Shown here piece after piece: positions 52,739 to 62,708 of a stretch of DNA of 64,000 nt. Under the pieces are notes generated by a model. It was not told where the DNA came from. It did no database searches and saw only the letters and a list, made by a program, of their open reading frames with translations. Both the position numbers and the translations under genes were made by a program. Position 1 is the stretch's first letter. Every line of letters starts with the position of its first letter. The DNA is from Tsukamurella conjunctivitidis (lineage in GTDB: Bacteria; Actinomycetota; Actinomycetes; Mycobacteriales; Mycobacteriaceae), in assembly GCF_007858475.1 (NCBI RefSeq), contig NZ_VIGX01000016.1, forward strand, positions 1 to 64,000, written 5' to 3'.

Positions 52739-54031
52739 CTACACCCGCTCGAGCACGACGCTCGCGCCGTGCCCGCCCGCGGCGCAGATGCCGAGAAGCG
52801 CGGTGTCCTTGCCCGTGAGCGCCAGTTCGTTCGCCATCGTGGTCACCATGCGGGCGCCGGTGGCGCCGAACGGGTGCCCGATCGACACGGATCCGCCGTG
52901 CACGTTGAGCTTCTCGACGTCCACCTCGCCGACGGCCTCGTCGCGGCCGAGGCGCTCGGCGGCCCACTCCGGGCTGGCGAGGGCGTCGAGCACGGACAAC
53001 GTCTGGGCGGCGAAGGCCTCGTGGATGTCGACGAGGTCGACGTCCTCCAGCTTCAGGCCCGCCTTCTCCAGCGCACGCGGCATGGAGACGGCCGGGCCGA
53101 TGAGCACCTCGTCGGCCGGATCGACGCTGACGTAGCTCCACGAACGGATCGCCGCGAGCGGCGTCAGCCCCAGCTCCCGCGCCTTCTCCTCGCTCATGAG
53201 CAGGACCGCGGCGGCCCCATCGGTCAGCGGGCTCGCGTTGCCCGCGGTCACCGTGCCGTCGCGCTCGAAGGCGGGCTTCAGGCCCGCCATCTTCTCGGCG
53301 CTGGTGCCCTCGCGCACGAGGCCGTCGCGCGACACCGTCGTCCCGTCGGGCGTGGTCACCGGCACGACCTCGCGGTCGAACCGACCCGAGGCGATCGCCG
53401 CGGCGGCGCGGGCGTGCGAGCGGGCGGCGAACTCGTCCTGCGCCTCCCGGGTGATGCCGTGGATCCGCGCCATCTTCTCGGCCGATTTGCCCATCACCTC
53501 GCCGGTGGTCCGCTCCTCGATCCGGGGGCGGCTCGGCAGGAGACCGGTGAACGGCGCGAGGCCGATCGCCGCATCGAGGTAGGCGCGGGGCGAGGGCTTG
53601 CCCAGGGCGAGGGGCGCGGCGGCCTGGACCAGCTTCTGCGGCAGGTTCACCGCGGCGTTGGAGACGGAGTCGGAGCCGCCCGCGATCATCACGTCGTACT
53701 CGCCGCGCTCGATCGCCGCGGCGGCGGTGGTGATGGCCTGCAGGCCGGACGCGCAGGCGCGGGTCACGGTGTGGCCCTCGACGCCGTGCCCGAGGCCCAG
53801 GTCGAGGGCGATCTCGCGGGCGATGTTGGGCGCGCCCGCCGGCAGGATGACCCCGCCCCAGACGATGGCCTCGATGCGGTCGGCCGCCTCGGGCACCCGG
53901 TCGAGCAGGCCGCGGACGGCCTGGTCGGCGAGCGCGATGCTGTCGAGGTGGACGTAATCGCCGAAGGCGCGGACGAAGGGTGTGCGCGCGCCCGAGACGA
54001 TGACGGCGCGGCGGCTCTGCGGAGTGGTCAT
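52739..54031 (-). CDS. Acetyl-CoA C-acyltransferase (thiolase)
   Basis: A 430-residue thiolase. The acylated Cys is in [11 protein letters not shown] (Cys93), the His in [17 protein letters not shown] and the second Cys in CAAGGHGAS. The long loop domain and length match FadI-type thiolases of beta-oxidation more than biosynthetic PhaA. No fadB or fadJ partner is adjacent. On the minus strand TAAGAT lies 6 nt before the ATG (leaderless), and a 14-bp palindromic operator abuts that box, so the gene is probably repressed by a TetR-type lipid-responsive regulator encoded elsewhere. Confidence 0.93.
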   Translation of the reverse strand: MTTPQSRRAVIVSGARTPFVRAFGDYVHLDSIALADQAVRGLLDRVPEAADRIEAIVWGGVILPAGAPNIAREIALDLGLGHGVEGHTVTRACASGLQAITTAAAAIERGEYDVMIAGGSDSVSNAAVNLPQKLVQAAAPLALGKPSPRAYLDAAIGLAPFTGLLPSRPRIEERTTGEVMGKSAEKMARIHGITREAQDEFAARSHARAAAAIASGRFDREVVPVTTPDGTTVSRDGLVREGTSAEKMAGLKPAFERDGTVTAGNASPLTDGAAAVLLMSEEKARELGLTPLAAIRSWSYVSVDPADEVLIGPAVSMPRALEKAGLKLEDVDLVDIHEAFAAQTLSVLDALASPEWAAERLGRDEAVGEVDVEKLNVHGGSVSIGHPFGATGARMVTTMANELALTGKDTALLGICAAGGHGASVVLERV

Positions 54032-54042
54032 GTCGCGATCTT

Positions 54043-54056
54043 ACTCACGAGTCAGT
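54043..54056. promoter_or_regulatory. Operator ACTCACGAGTCAGT upstream of the thiolase gene
   Basis: ACTCACGAGTCAGT fits the symmetric pattern ACTNACNNGTNAGT exactly. It touches the thiolase -10 box (TAAGAT, 54043-54038 on the minus strand) and lies about 110 bp from the divergent penicillin-binding-protein gene. Such patterns are typical TetR-family sites. Confidence 0.6.
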
Positions 54057-54164
54057 TTCGCGGTGTGGCCGCTGTCACGGCGCGGGAGTCGTCACCTGCG
54101 CCTCACCGGTCACAGCCCAGCGCGGCAACCCGAACCTGTCGGCGCACCGTCCTACGCTGGGCCG

Positions 54165-56003
54165 GTGAAGAAGCCGATGCGCCGCGCCGTCGTGATCGTC
54201 GCCCTCGTGGCGCTGGTCGCGACCGGCGGCTGCGCGCCGGCCCAGAGCAACGGCCCGGGGCCGCTCACGGTGCGCTTCGGCGCCGCGCTCGCCGACAAGG
54301 ACCTCGACGGCGCCGCCGCCCTCACCACGGCGCCCGAGACCGCGAAGAAGGCGCTGCAGGCGGCCTTCGACGGGCTGCAGGCCCGGGGCGTGCAGCTCAA
54401 GGTCGGGCAGGTGCGGACCGTCGGCGCCACCAGCGAGGTGGAGTACGAGTACATCTGGGACCTGCCCGCCGAGCAGGGCCGCTCCAACCGTTCCTGGGAC
54501 TACCGGGGCGCGCTGACCAGCGTGCAGGAGAACGGGCAGTGGCGCGTGCGGTGGGCGCCGTCGGTGCTGCACCCGCGGCTCGGCGCGAACCAGACGATGG
54601 TGCTCCGCGCCCTCCCGGCGGACAAGGCGCCGGTGAACTCGGCGTCGGGCGGTTCGGTGCTCGTGCCCGGCGTGATCACGCGGATCCGGTTGGAGGCCGC
54701 CAAGGTCGCGGCGCCCACGACGGTGCTCGACGTCGCCGGCCAGCTGACCCGCGCGCTGCAGCCGATCCTGCCCGCGCTCGACCCGGTGCAGATCACCGAA
54801 CAGGCCACCTCGCTGCGTGCCCCGTACACCGTGGCCTCGGTCAACCAGGGCGACCTGCGCAAGCTCGCGGGCGACGTGACCTCGCTACCGGGTGTCACGC
54901 TCGTCGAGCAGGCCGATCTGGTACCCACCGACCGGACCTTCGCGCCGGCGCTCATGTCCTCGATCAAGCAGAACGTCACCGGCGACCTGGCGGGCAAGGA
55001 CGGCTGGGAGGTGATCGCGCAGGCCGACACCGGCGCCCGCGTCTCCACGCTCTCGTCCACCGCACCGCAGACGGCACCGGCCGCCTCTGTGAGCATCTCG
55101 CCGATCGCGCAGGCAGCGGCCCAGGCCGCCGTGAACACCCGGCGCGACCGGCAGTCGATGATGGTCGTGATCCAGCCGTCCACGGGCAACGTGCTCGCCG
55201 TCGCGCAGAATCCCGAGGCCGACAAGCTCGGCTCGCTCGCCACCTCCGGCCTCTATCCGCCGGGATCCACCGGCAAGATCGTCACCGCGACCGCGGCCAT
55301 CTCGGCCGGAATCGCCACGCCGGAGACCATCGTGCCCTGCCCCGGCACGCTCACGATCGGCGAGCGCGAGGTACCGAACTACAACCGCTTCGCCCTGGGC
55401 GATGTCACCATGCAGCGCGCCTTCGCCCGCTCCTGCAACACCAGCTTCGCCTTCCTCGGCGCCAAGTTGAAACCCGAGGCGCTCAACACCGCCGCCGCCG
55501 AGCTCGGCATCGGGCCCGACTACGCGATCGCCGGGTTGCCCGTCTCGTCCGGCCAGTACCCGCTGCCCAAGGCCATGGTCAACCAGGTAGAGGACAGCTT
55601 CGGCCAGGGCGAGGTGCTGGTGAGCCCGTTCGCCATGGCGCTCGCCGTCGCCTCCGTCGCGCACGGCGGGGCGGTCACGCCGCAGCTGCTCCTCGGCAAG
55701 CCCACCAAGGTCGACGGGGAGCGGCCCTCGCTCGACCCCAAGGCCGCCGACGGGGTGCGCGCCATGATGCGCGAGGTGGTCGCGTCCGGTACGGCCGAGC
55801 TGATCCGGGGCTCCGGGGACATCCTCGGCAAGACCGGTGAGGCGGAGGTCGACGGTGGCTCGCACGCCTGGTTCGTCGGCTACCGCGGTGACCTGGCCTT
55901 CGCGACCCTCGTGGTCCTGGGTGGCAGCTCCGACAACGCCGTCGCGGTCACCAAGGAGTTCTTCGACCGCTTCGACGCGCCCGTCTCGGCCACCCCGAAC
56001 TGA
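54165..56003 (+). CDS. Penicillin-binding lipoprotein (class B-like transpeptidase)
   Basis: A 612-residue D,D-transpeptidase. The signal peptide ends in the lipobox TGGC, so it is membrane-anchored by lipid. An NTF2-like MecA_N domain (about 35-150) precedes a dimerisation region and the transpeptidase domain with all three motifs: STGK (Ser368-Lys371), SCN (423-425) and KTG (556-558). It cross-links peptidoglycan and is the counterpart of M. tuberculosis Rv2864c. GTG 54165 is set by TACGCT (54153-54158) 6 nt upstream; the longer upstream frame crosses the thiolase operator. Confidence 0.93.
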   Translation: MKKPMRRAVVIVALVALVATGGCAPAQSNGPGPLTVRFGAALADKDLDGAAALTTAPETAKKALQAAFDGLQARGVQLKVGQVRTVGATSEVEYEYIWDLPAEQGRSNRSWDYRGALTSVQENGQWRVRWAPSVLHPRLGANQTMVLRALPADKAPVNSASGGSVLVPGVITRIRLEAAKVAAPTTVLDVAGQLTRALQPILPALDPVQITEQATSLRAPYTVASVNQGDLRKLAGDVTSLPGVTLVEQADLVPTDRTFAPALMSSIKQNVTGDLAGKDGWEVIAQADTGARVSTLSSTAPQTAPAASVSISPIAQAAAQAAVNTRRDRQSMMVVIQPSTGNVLAVAQNPEADKLGSLATSGLYPPGSTGKIVTATAAISAGIATPETIVPCPGTLTIGEREVPNYNRFALGDVTMQRAFARSCNTSFAFLGAKLKPEALNTAAAELGIGPDYAIAGLPVSSGQYPLPKAMVNQVEDSFGQGEVLVSPFAMALAVASVAHGGAVTPQLLLGKPTKVDGERPSLDPKAADGVRAMMREVVASGTAELIRGSGDILGKTGEAEVDGGSHAWFVGYRGDLAFATLVVLGGSSDNAVAVTKEFFDRFDAPVSATPN

Positions 56004-56099
56004 GACCGACGGCCCGCGTTGGCCGCGGGAACACGGACGGCGAAACGCGAGTCGGTAATTCGTTTGCGGAGCAGGTGAGCCCGCGGGACCCTCGTTCGC

Positions 56100-56657
56100 A
56101 TGAGCATCGAGTTGATGGCGCCGGACGCCGCCTGGCACGACGAGTGGATGCGCAACGCGGCCGAGTGGGGCGGGGTGACCCATCACCCCGGGGCGGGCCG
56201 CCCTGCGGCGCGCGACCTGGATCTGGCGACGCCGTCCGGCTTCGCGACGTGGGTGGAGCGACTCGTCGCGATGACGACGGCGGACCGGAACGGGGACCTC
56301 GTCCCCGCGACCACCTGGTGGGTGGTGCGCGGCGATCGGTACCTCGGCGGGATCCAGCTGCGCCACGAGTTGAACGACTGGCTCGCCGAACTCGGCGGCC
56401 ACATCGGCTACCACGTGCGGCCCACCGCACGCAGGCAGGGCGTCGCCTCGGCCGCGCTGCGCGAGGTGGTCCGGCGCGCGGGGGAGCTCGGGCTGACGGA
56501 AGTCCTCGTGACCTGCGACGAGAGCAATGTCGGATCGCGGCGCACCGCCGAATCGGCCGGCGGCGTCCTCACCCGGATCCGCCCCCTCGACGACTACGCG
56601 ATCGAGCGCGACTTCCTCGAACCGGTCTGCCACTACTGGATCCCGACGTCCTCGTGA
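56100..56657 (+). CDS. GNAT family N-acetyltransferase
   Basis: A 185-residue acetyltransferase: [22 protein letters not shown] (beta-strands 2-4), acetyl-CoA loop [15 protein letters not shown] and the closing [19 protein letters not shown]. It resembles the RimJ-like or antibiotic/amino-acid acetyltransferase group common in actinobacteria; acceptor unknown. TAATTC at 56056-56061 may be its -10 box. The PBP gene ends 96 nt upstream. Confidence 0.87.
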   Translation: MSIELMAPDAAWHDEWMRNAAEWGGVTHHPGAGRPAARDLDLATPSGFATWVERLVAMTTADRNGDLVPATTWWVVRGDRYLGGIQLRHELNDWLAELGGHIGYHVRPTARRQGVASAALREVVRRAGELGLTEVLVTCDESNVGSRRTAESAGGVLTRIRPLDDYAIERDFLEPVCHYWIPTSS

Positions 56658-56712
56658 GGCGGCGGGGCGACGGCACCGAACGGCCGCGCGCGGCGACGAT
56701 TACGCTGAGCGG

Positions 56713-57579
56713 ATGACTCGCGCTGCACTCGTCCCCGGCACCGTCTCGCCCCGTCTGGCCGTTCCGGCGAAGATCGTGCGACCCGAGTACGTCGACAAGA
56801 AGACGGCGAACGAGGGCAACGAGCCCTGGGTGCAGACGCCCGAGACCATCGAGAAGATGCGGCTCGCCTCCCGGATCGCCGCCGACGCACTGCAGGCGGC
56901 GGGCGCCGAGGTCCGCCCCGGGGTGACCACCGACCATCTCGACCGGGTGGCGCACGAGTACATGATCGACCACGGCGCGTACCCGTCGACGCTGGGCTAC
57001 CGGGGTTTCCCCAAGAGCTGCTGCACGAGCCTCAACGAGGTGATCTGCCACGGAATCCCGGACTCGACGGTGGTGCAGGACGGCGACATCGTCAACATCG
57101 ACGTGACGGCCTACATCGACGGAGTGCACGGCGACACCAACGCCACCTTCCTCGCCGGCGACGTCTCCGAGGAGCATCGGCTGCTCGTCGAGCGGACCCG
57201 CATCGCCACCGAGCGGGCCATCAAGGCCGTCAAGCCCGGCCGCGAGCTCAACGTTGTCGGCCGCGTCATCGAGTCCTATGCGAACCGCTTCGGCTACACC
57301 GTGGTCCGCGACTTCACCGGGCACGGCATCGGCGAGACCTTCCACAACGGCCTCGTCGTGCTGCACTACGACGAGCCGAACGTCGAGACGGTGCTCGAAA
57401 CCGGCATGGTCTTCACCATCGAGCCGATGATCAACCTCGGCGGCCTCGACTACGAGATCTGGCCCGACGGCTGGACCGTTGCGACCACGGACAAGAAGTG
57501 GACCGCGCAGTTCGAGCACACGCTCGTGGTGACCGAGGACGGCGCCGAGATCCTCACGCTGCCGAGCGACGCCGCCTAG
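56713..57579 (+). CDS. map: Type I methionine aminopeptidase
   Basis: A 288-residue enzyme removing N-terminal Met. Metal ligands are in [19 protein letters not shown] (two Asp), [11 protein letters not shown] (His), FTIEPMI (Glu) and QFEHTLVV (Glu); the substrate His is in [10 protein letters not shown]. The 40-residue N-terminal extension with Pro-rich segments ([18 protein letters not shown]) is typical of actinobacterial MapB. TACGCT at 56701-56706 is 6 nt before the ATG (leaderless). cobQ follows with no gap. Confidence 0.96.
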   Translation: MTRAALVPGTVSPRLAVPAKIVRPEYVDKKTANEGNEPWVQTPETIEKMRLASRIAADALQAAGAEVRPGVTTDHLDRVAHEYMIDHGAYPSTLGYRGFPKSCCTSLNEVICHGIPDSTVVQDGDIVNIDVTAYIDGVHGDTNATFLAGDVSEEHRLLVERTRIATERAIKAVKPGRELNVVGRVIESYANRFGYTVVRDFTGHGIGETFHNGLVVLHYDEPNVETVLETGMVFTIEPMINLGGLDYEIWPDGWTVATTDKKWTAQFEHTLVVTEDGAEILTLPSDAA

Positions 57580-59103
57580 ATGCGCGGTGCGCTGCTGATC
57601 GCCGGCGCCACGTCCGACGCCGGGAAGTCCACCGTCACGGCCGGGCTGTGTCGTCTGCTCGCCCGGCGGGGCGTGCGGGTCGCGCCGTTCAAGGCGCAGA
57701 ACATGTCCAACAACTCCGTCGCCACCGTCGAACCCGACGGCACGAGCGGCGAGATCGGTCGCGCTCAGGCGACGCAGGCGCTGGCGTGCGGTCTGGCACC
57801 GTCGACCCGGTTCAATCCCGTCCTGCTCAAGCCCGGCAGCGATCGCCGCAGCCACCTGATCCTGCACGGCAGGCCCGTCGGTGACGTCGGTGCGCGCGAC
57901 TACGTGACCCGCCGGCAGTGGCTCCTCGACGAGGTCACCACCACCCTGCAGGCGCTGCGCGACGAGTTCGACGTCGTGCTGTGCGAGGGTGCCGGGAGCC
58001 CCGCCGAGATCAACCTGCGCGCCACCGACATCGCGAACATGGGGCTCGCGCGCGCCGCTGACCTGCCGACGCTGATCGTCGGCGACATCGACCGCGGGGG
58101 AGTGCTCGCCCACCTCGCGGGCACGGTCGCCGTGATGCCGCCCGACGATCAGCGGCTCGTCCACGGCTTCCTGATCAACCGTTTCCGCGGCGACGTCTCG
58201 CTGCTCACCCCCGGTCTGGAGCAGCTCGAGGAGATCACGAAGCGGCCCACGCTCGGCGTGCTGCCGTACCTCGAGGACCTCTGGCTCGACGCCGAGGACT
58301 CGCTCGCCGCGTTCGGGAGCGACCTCGTGGGCCGCGGCTCGACCGCGGCCACCCCGATCGCCGTCGCCGCCATCGCGCTCCCACGCGTCTCCAACACCAC
58401 CGACGTCGAGGCACTCGCCTGCGAACCCGGCCTGACGGTCCGCTGGACCACCCGGCCCGCCGACGTCGCCGCCGCCGACCTCGTGGTGCTCCCGGGCACC
58501 AGGAGCACCGTCGGCGATCTCGCCTGGCTCCGCGACCGCGGCCTCGCCGAGGCGCTCGTGCGGCGCGCGGCCGCCGGCGGGGCGACCGTCGGGATCTGCG
58601 GCGGCTACCAGATGCTCGGCCGCTCGATCGCCGATCCGGCGGGCGTGGAGGCGGCGGCCGGGACCCGCGTCGACGGCCTCGGCGTCCTCGACGTCGAGGT
58701 CGAGTTCGGACCCGTCAAGTGCGTCCGGAACGTCGCGGGGACGGGACTCGGCGTCGCCGCGCGCGGCTACGAGATCCACCACGGCGTCGTCGTCCGCAGT
58801 GGGGAAGTCCCTGCGCTGCAGGGGCCGGACGGCCCGGAGGGCGCCCGGCGCGGGCACGTGCTCGGTACGCACTGGCACGGCCTGTTCGGATCGGACGACT
58901 TCCGGCGCGCCTACCTGCGCGCGATCTTCCCGGGACGCGCACTCGGACCGCCGGTCGGCTACGAGGGTGCCCGGCTCGCCCAGCTCGACGGGGTCGCCGA
59001 CGCCATCGAGGAGTATTGCGACGTCGATGCGATCCTGAGGCCTTTGCATTCGAAGGGTAAGTTTTCGGCGATCCTGCCGCCCATCCGGATCACGAGTGAC
59101 TAG
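57580..59103 (+). CDS. cobQ: Cobyric acid synthase
   Basis: A 507-residue glutamine-dependent amidotransferase that amidates side chains b, d, e and g of adenosylcobyrinic acid. The N-terminal ATPase has [10 protein letters not shown] and [12 protein letters not shown]; the C-terminal class I glutaminase has Cys340 in [10 protein letters not shown] and the His pair at 400-401 in YEIHHG. The start is directly after the map stop codon, so map-cobQ are co-transcribed. No other cobalamin genes are in the window. Its own TAG stop forms the -10 box of the next gene. Confidence 0.94.
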   Translation: MRGALLIAGATSDAGKSTVTAGLCRLLARRGVRVAPFKAQNMSNNSVATVEPDGTSGEIGRAQATQALACGLAPSTRFNPVLLKPGSDRRSHLILHGRPVGDVGARDYVTRRQWLLDEVTTTLQALRDEFDVVLCEGAGSPAEINLRATDIANMGLARAADLPTLIVGDIDRGGVLAHLAGTVAVMPPDDQRLVHGFLINRFRGDVSLLTPGLEQLEEITKRPTLGVLPYLEDLWLDAEDSLAAFGSDLVGRGSTAATPIAVAAIALPRVSNTTDVEALACEPGLTVRWTTRPADVAAADLVVLPGTRSTVGDLAWLRDRGLAEALVRRAAAGGATVGICGGYQMLGRSIADPAGVEAAAGTRVDGLGVLDVEVEFGPVKCVRNVAGTGLGVAARGYEIHHGVVVRSGEVPALQGPDGPEGARRGHVLGTHWHGLFGSDDFRRAYLRAIFPGRALGPPVGYEGARLAQLDGVADAIEEYCDVDAILRPLHSKGKFSAILPPIRITSD

Positions 59104-59114
59104 CGTTACCGGTC

Positions 59115-59948
59115 ATGGGGATCGATTCAGCGCAGACGGTGCAGGTGCCCGCGGGCTCATGGACCTTCGACGTCTCGGTCGGGGGGTCCGAGCACGGCGT
59201 TCCGGTGCTGCTGCTGCACGGGTTCCCGCAGACGGAGGAGTGCTTCGACCAGGTGCGGGAGCGACTGCACGAGGCCGGGCTGCGCACCATCGCGCCCCGG
59301 CAACGCGGCTACAGCGCGGGGGCGCGGCCGGTGGGTGCGGACGAATACACCATGAAGCTCCTCGCCGAGGACGCCGCCCGGATCCTGGACGCCCTCGACG
59401 TCCCGTACGCGCACGTCGTCGGGCACGGCCTCGGCGCGACGGTCGCCTGGCACTTCGCCGCCGCGTACCCGCTGCGCGCGATGAGCCTGACCGCCGTCTC
59501 GTTCGGGCACCCGTCCGCCTTCGGCGAGGCGATGGCCACGGATCAGGACCAGCGGCAGCGGTCGCGCTACCTCGAGCTCTTCCTGCAATCGGGGGCCGCG
59601 GAGAAGGCGCTGCTGGCGAACGACGCGCGCACGCTGCTCGCGACCGCACCGGGCGGCGGCATCGAGGAGCTGGCGAACGAGCCCGCGCTGACGGCGGCGC
59701 TCAACTGGTACCGGGCGAACATGGTGCCCGGCGGGGAGGGGCTGGACTGTCCCGTCATCGAGGTGCCCACCACCCTCGTGTGGGGCAATCGCGACGCCAT
59801 CGCCGGTGCCGCGCAGGCGAAGGGCACCGCCCACTACCTCCGGGCCGACTACCGGCTCAGCGAGGTCCCCGACGGTGACCACTGGCTCCCGTTGCGCGCG
59901 CCCGCGGCGCTGGCCTCGGAGATCGCGCTGCGGACGCTCCGGAACTGA
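59115..59948 (+). CDS. Alpha/beta hydrolase fold protein lacking the nucleophile
   Basis: A 277-residue alpha/beta hydrolase related to epoxide hydrolases and dehalogenases: oxyanion segment LLLHGFPQTEECF, acid residue in TLVWGNRDAIAG and catalytic His in PDGDHWLPLRAP. At the nucleophile elbow, however, the motif reads GHGLG, with Gly105 where Ser or Asp is required; the codon is GGC at 59427-59429. It may be a non-catalytic fold or use another mechanism. TAGCGT (59101-59106), starting with the cobQ stop, lies 8 nt before the ATG. Confidence 0.85.
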   Translation: MGIDSAQTVQVPAGSWTFDVSVGGSEHGVPVLLLHGFPQTEECFDQVRERLHEAGLRTIAPRQRGYSAGARPVGADEYTMKLLAEDAARILDALDVPYAHVVGHGLGATVAWHFAAAYPLRAMSLTAVSFGHPSAFGEAMATDQDQRQRSRYLELFLQSGAAEKALLANDARTLLATAPGGGIEELANEPALTAALNWYRANMVPGGEGLDCPVIEVPTTLVWGNRDAIAGAAQAKGTAHYLRADYRLSEVPDGDHWLPLRAPAALASEIALRTLRN

Positions 59949-59984
59949 CCGCGTTCGTGCGCGGCCGTCCCGGAGCGGTCGTCG

Positions 59985-60086
59985 CTACGTGGTGGAGCCG
60001 CAGGTGCAGTTGTCGCCGCACGAGCAGTTCTCGCACGTGCAGTTCGGGTTGGAGCAGCCGGGGACATTCAAATCATGGTGATTCAT
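59985..60086 (-). CDS. Metallothionein-like Cys-rich peptide
   Basis: A 33-residue peptide with Cys at 11, 16, 18, 21, 23, 27 and 29 and His at 3 and 4, that is CxxxxCxCxxCxCxxxCxC. The CxC and CxxC pattern is that of bacterial metallothioneins, and M. tuberculosis MymT (53 residues, copper) is the nearest functional analogue. On the minus strand TACAGT (60099-60094) lies 7 nt before the ATG, supporting a real leaderless gene. It sits just downstream of mycothione reductase. Binding of Cu(I) or Zn(II) is inferred from composition. Confidence 0.75.
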   Translation of the reverse strand: MNHHDLNVPGCSNPNCTCENCSCGDNCTCGSTT

Positions 60087-60118
60087 GCATATGACTGTAC
60101 CCCGGCCCCCGGCCGGTA

Positions 60119-61528
60119 TCACGTGTCCTTGGACAGCCCCAGGAGGGCGTTCTCGACCAGCTCCGGCAGCGCCGGGTGGATCCAGTACTGCCCGCGCGCG
60201 AATTCCTGCGCGGGGATGGAGAAGGACATCGCGGTGATCGCCGACTGGATCAGCGCCGAGGCCTGGTGCCCGACGATGTGCGCGCCGACGAGCAGCCCCG
60301 TCGATCGATCCGCGATCAGCTTGCACACGCCCTCGGCGTCGGCCATCGCCCAGCCGTAGGCGATGTCGGCGTAGCGCTGCTCGGCGACCGCCACGTCGAT
60401 GCCCCGCGACCGGGCCTCGGCCTCGGTCAGCCCGACGGAGGCGACCTGCGGCCGGGAGAAGACCGCGCCCGGGACGAACCGGTGGTCCGACGTCGCCGCG
60501 GGGGTGTCCCAGCCGGACAGCAGGTTCTCCGCGACTACGCGCGCCTCGTGGTTCGCCACGTGCCGCAGCGGGAACCTCGTGCTCACGTCGCCGAGCGCCC
60601 ACACGCCGCGCACGGGCGTGCGCTGGTGCTCGTCGACGGGGACGCGGCCGGCGCCGTCGAGCTCGATGCCGATGGCGGACAGGGCGAGCGTGTCGCCGTT
60701 CGGGATCCGGCCGGTGGCGACGAGCAGCACGTCGCCGGACACCGTCGAACCGTCGGACAGGTCCACCTCCACGCCGTCGCCGGTCGTGCGGGTCGCCGTG
60801 ACCACGGTGCTCAGACGGACGTCCCACTTCTCCGCGACCTGTGCGGTGAAGACCTCGGCGATGGTCTGGTCCTGGGCGCGCAGGAGCCGCTCGCCGCGCG
60901 CCACCACAGTGACCTCCGCGCCGAGACCGGCGAAGACGTGGGCGAACTCGGCCGCGATGTAGCCGCCGCCCACGACGATCACGCGGCCCGGCAGGGCCTC
61001 GAGCCGCATGATCGTGTCGTTGGTGTGGAAGGGCGCGGCGCCGTCCGCCGTGAAGGTCGGCGGGATCGCGGGCCGCGATCCGGCGGAGATCACCACGTCG
61101 CGTCCCGTGACGACGGTGCCGTCGGCCAGCTCGAGACGGTGCAGGCCGTCGCCGGAGGCAGGGAGGAACCACGCCTCCTGCTGGAAGACCGTGATGTTCG
61201 GGCACTTGTCCTCGCGGTAGCGCAGGCCGCCCGCGGCGTAGCGGTCGATGCGCCCGAAGACGCGGTCGCGGATGTCGGCCCAGCGGGTGCCGGTGATCTC
61301 CGCGTCGACTCCGACCGCTCCGCCGTCGCGGGCCTCGTCGGCGACGTCGGCGGGGTAGACGAACATCTTGGTGGGGATGCACCCGACGTTCAGACAGGTG
61401 CCGCCGAAGGCCCCGTTGAACTGCCCCTTGTCGACGATCGCGATCGTGCGGTCGTCGAATCGCTCGTCGGGGATCGTGTTGCCGGCCCCGGAACCGATGA
61501 TGACGAGGTCGAAGACGCGCTCGGCCAT
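60119..61528 (-). CDS. mtr: Mycothione reductase
   Basis: A 469-residue NADPH-dependent flavoprotein disulfide reductase that regenerates mycothiol from mycothione. FAD loop IIGSGAGN, redox pair GGTCLNVGC (Cys45, Cys50), NADPH loop [12 protein letters not shown] and C-terminal HPALPE with the catalytic His. The spacing and CLNVGC form match M. tuberculosis Mtr (459 residues, Rv2855). Its ATG is 1 nt from the stop of the upstream hydrolase gene, so the two form an operon. Its presence indicates a mycothiol-producing actinobacterium. Confidence 0.95.
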   Translation of the reverse strand: MAERVFDLVIIGSGAGNTIPDERFDDRTIAIVDKGQFNGAFGGTCLNVGCIPTKMFVYPADVADEARDGGAVGVDAEITGTRWADIRDRVFGRIDRYAAGGLRYREDKCPNITVFQQEAWFLPASGDGLHRLELADGTVVTGRDVVISAGSRPAIPPTFTADGAAPFHTNDTIMRLEALPGRVIVVGGGYIAAEFAHVFAGLGAEVTVVARGERLLRAQDQTIAEVFTAQVAEKWDVRLSTVVTATRTTGDGVEVDLSDGSTVSGDVLLVATGRIPNGDTLALSAIGIELDGAGRVPVDEHQRTPVRGVWALGDVSTRFPLRHVANHEARVVAENLLSGWDTPAATSDHRFVPGAVFSRPQVASVGLTEAEARSRGIDVAVAEQRYADIAYGWAMADAEGVCKLIADRSTGLLVGAHIVGHQASALIQSAITAMSFSIPAQEFARGQYWIHPALPELVENALLGLSKDT

Positions 61529-61529
61529 G

Positions 61530-62534
61530 TCAGCCCTCGATCTCGCGGGCCAGCCAGGAACCGAGCTCCGCGTAGGCGGTCTCGCGGGCGTCCTTCTCGG
61601 AGAGGAAGACGTCGTGCTTGGCGTTCTCGATGGGGATCACCGTCAGGCGCCCGCCGAGCGCGCCCGACCACTTCGCGATCTGCCGGGTGTCGAGCACGAC
61701 GTCGGCGCGGCCGGCCTCCTCGCTCCACTCCTTGGGGGCGAAGCTCTTCGTCGAGCGGAGGACGAGCGAGGGGACGCCGACGTCGAGCCCGCGGTGCAGG
61801 AGGCTGTGCGCGACGCGCACGGCCCGTAACCAGCCGAACCGGACGGGGAAGCCCTCGATCGGTTTGATCCGGACGTCGAAGTCGAACTCGCCGTGCTCGT
61901 CGGCGTGGATGGTCTGGCCGTAGACGCCGACCGCCTCGACGGGCACGATGCGGGTGCCGACGGCCTTGCCGATGAGCTTCACGACCGGCGTCGCGACCTC
62001 GCGCAGCACCGCCGAGCCCTGCAGGTCGAACCAGGGACTGTCGAGCACCAGGCCGACGATCGGTGCGGTCCGGCCGGCCTTGCGGCGGCGGTCGAGCCAC
62101 AGCGGCGTGATGAGTCCGCCCGTCGAGTGCGCCGCGACGACGACGCCGAGCCCGGGGTGCTCCCGCTCGATGGCCGCGACGGCGAGCTCGAGTTCGGCGT
62201 CGTAGACGGTGAAGTCGGTCGCGTAGTGCGCGGACTGGCCATCGCGCAGCGAGCGGCCGCACTTGCGCAGGTCCAGCGCGTAGAAGGCGTACCCGCGGTC
62301 GGCGAAGAACTCGGCGACGTCGGTCTGGAAGAAGTAGTCCGAGAAGCCGTGCACCCACAGCACCGCGTGATGCGGTTGCGTCGCCGCGGCCGAGGTGGAC
62401 GGGACGTGCTTGACCAGCGTGGCCACGACGTCGCCGCCCGGTTCGCCGTCCGGGTCCGGGCCCAGTTCGAAGGTGTGCGCGACGTAGTCGTCGCCGAGGA
62501 CGTCGGGGGAATAGGTCAGCTCAGTGGTCGCCAC
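61530..62534 (-). CDS. Alpha/beta hydrolase, lysophospholipase-like
   Basis: A 334-residue serine hydrolase of the monoglyceride lipase/lysophospholipase group: [23 protein letters not shown], nucleophile in [13 protein letters not shown] and catalytic His in [10 protein letters not shown]. It is the counterpart of M. tuberculosis Rv2854 beside mtr. Substrate unknown, probably a lipid ester. GTG 62534 is supported by TACAGT (62546-62541, minus strand) 6 nt upstream. mtr follows after 1 nt. Confidence 0.9.
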   Translation of the reverse strand: MATTELTYSPDVLGDDYVAHTFELGPDPDGEPGGDVVATLVKHVPSTSAAATQPHHAVLWVHGFSDYFFQTDVAEFFADRGYAFYALDLRKCGRSLRDGQSAHYATDFTVYDAELELAVAAIEREHPGLGVVVAAHSTGGLITPLWLDRRRKAGRTAPIVGLVLDSPWFDLQGSAVLREVATPVVKLIGKAVGTRIVPVEAVGVYGQTIHADEHGEFDFDVRIKPIEGFPVRFGWLRAVRVAHSLLHRGLDVGVPSLVLRSTKSFAPKEWSEEAGRADVVLDTRQIAKWSGALGGRLTVIPIENAKHDVFLSEKDARETAYAELGSWLAREIEG

Positions 62535-62643
62535 GGGTTCACTGTAATGAGGCGATCGCCGGGAGCGGAGTGAGCGGACCTGCGGGGCCGTGCCGATCCG
62601 TCGTCCGGCATGGTGTGCCGCGCGCCACCGAAGGGCCCCGGAG

Positions 62644-62708
62644 TAAGGTTCTGGCGCAGAAGGGGGCCGTTCGGTGGCCCCGCCCCACGTCGAGGAGTGA
62701 ACTACCAG
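62644..62708 (+). promoter_or_regulatory. mqo promoter and leader
   Basis: TAAGGT at 62644-62649 is the likely -10 box. The leader of about 50 nt carries GAGGAG (62692-62697) before the ATG. Confidence 0.5.

Noticed and set aside
60094-60125. RicR copper box (TACCC-N5-GGGTA) upstream of the metallothionein-like gene
   Set aside because: The only related arrangement has TACCC and GGTA too far apart and outside the promoter, so no RicR claim is made.
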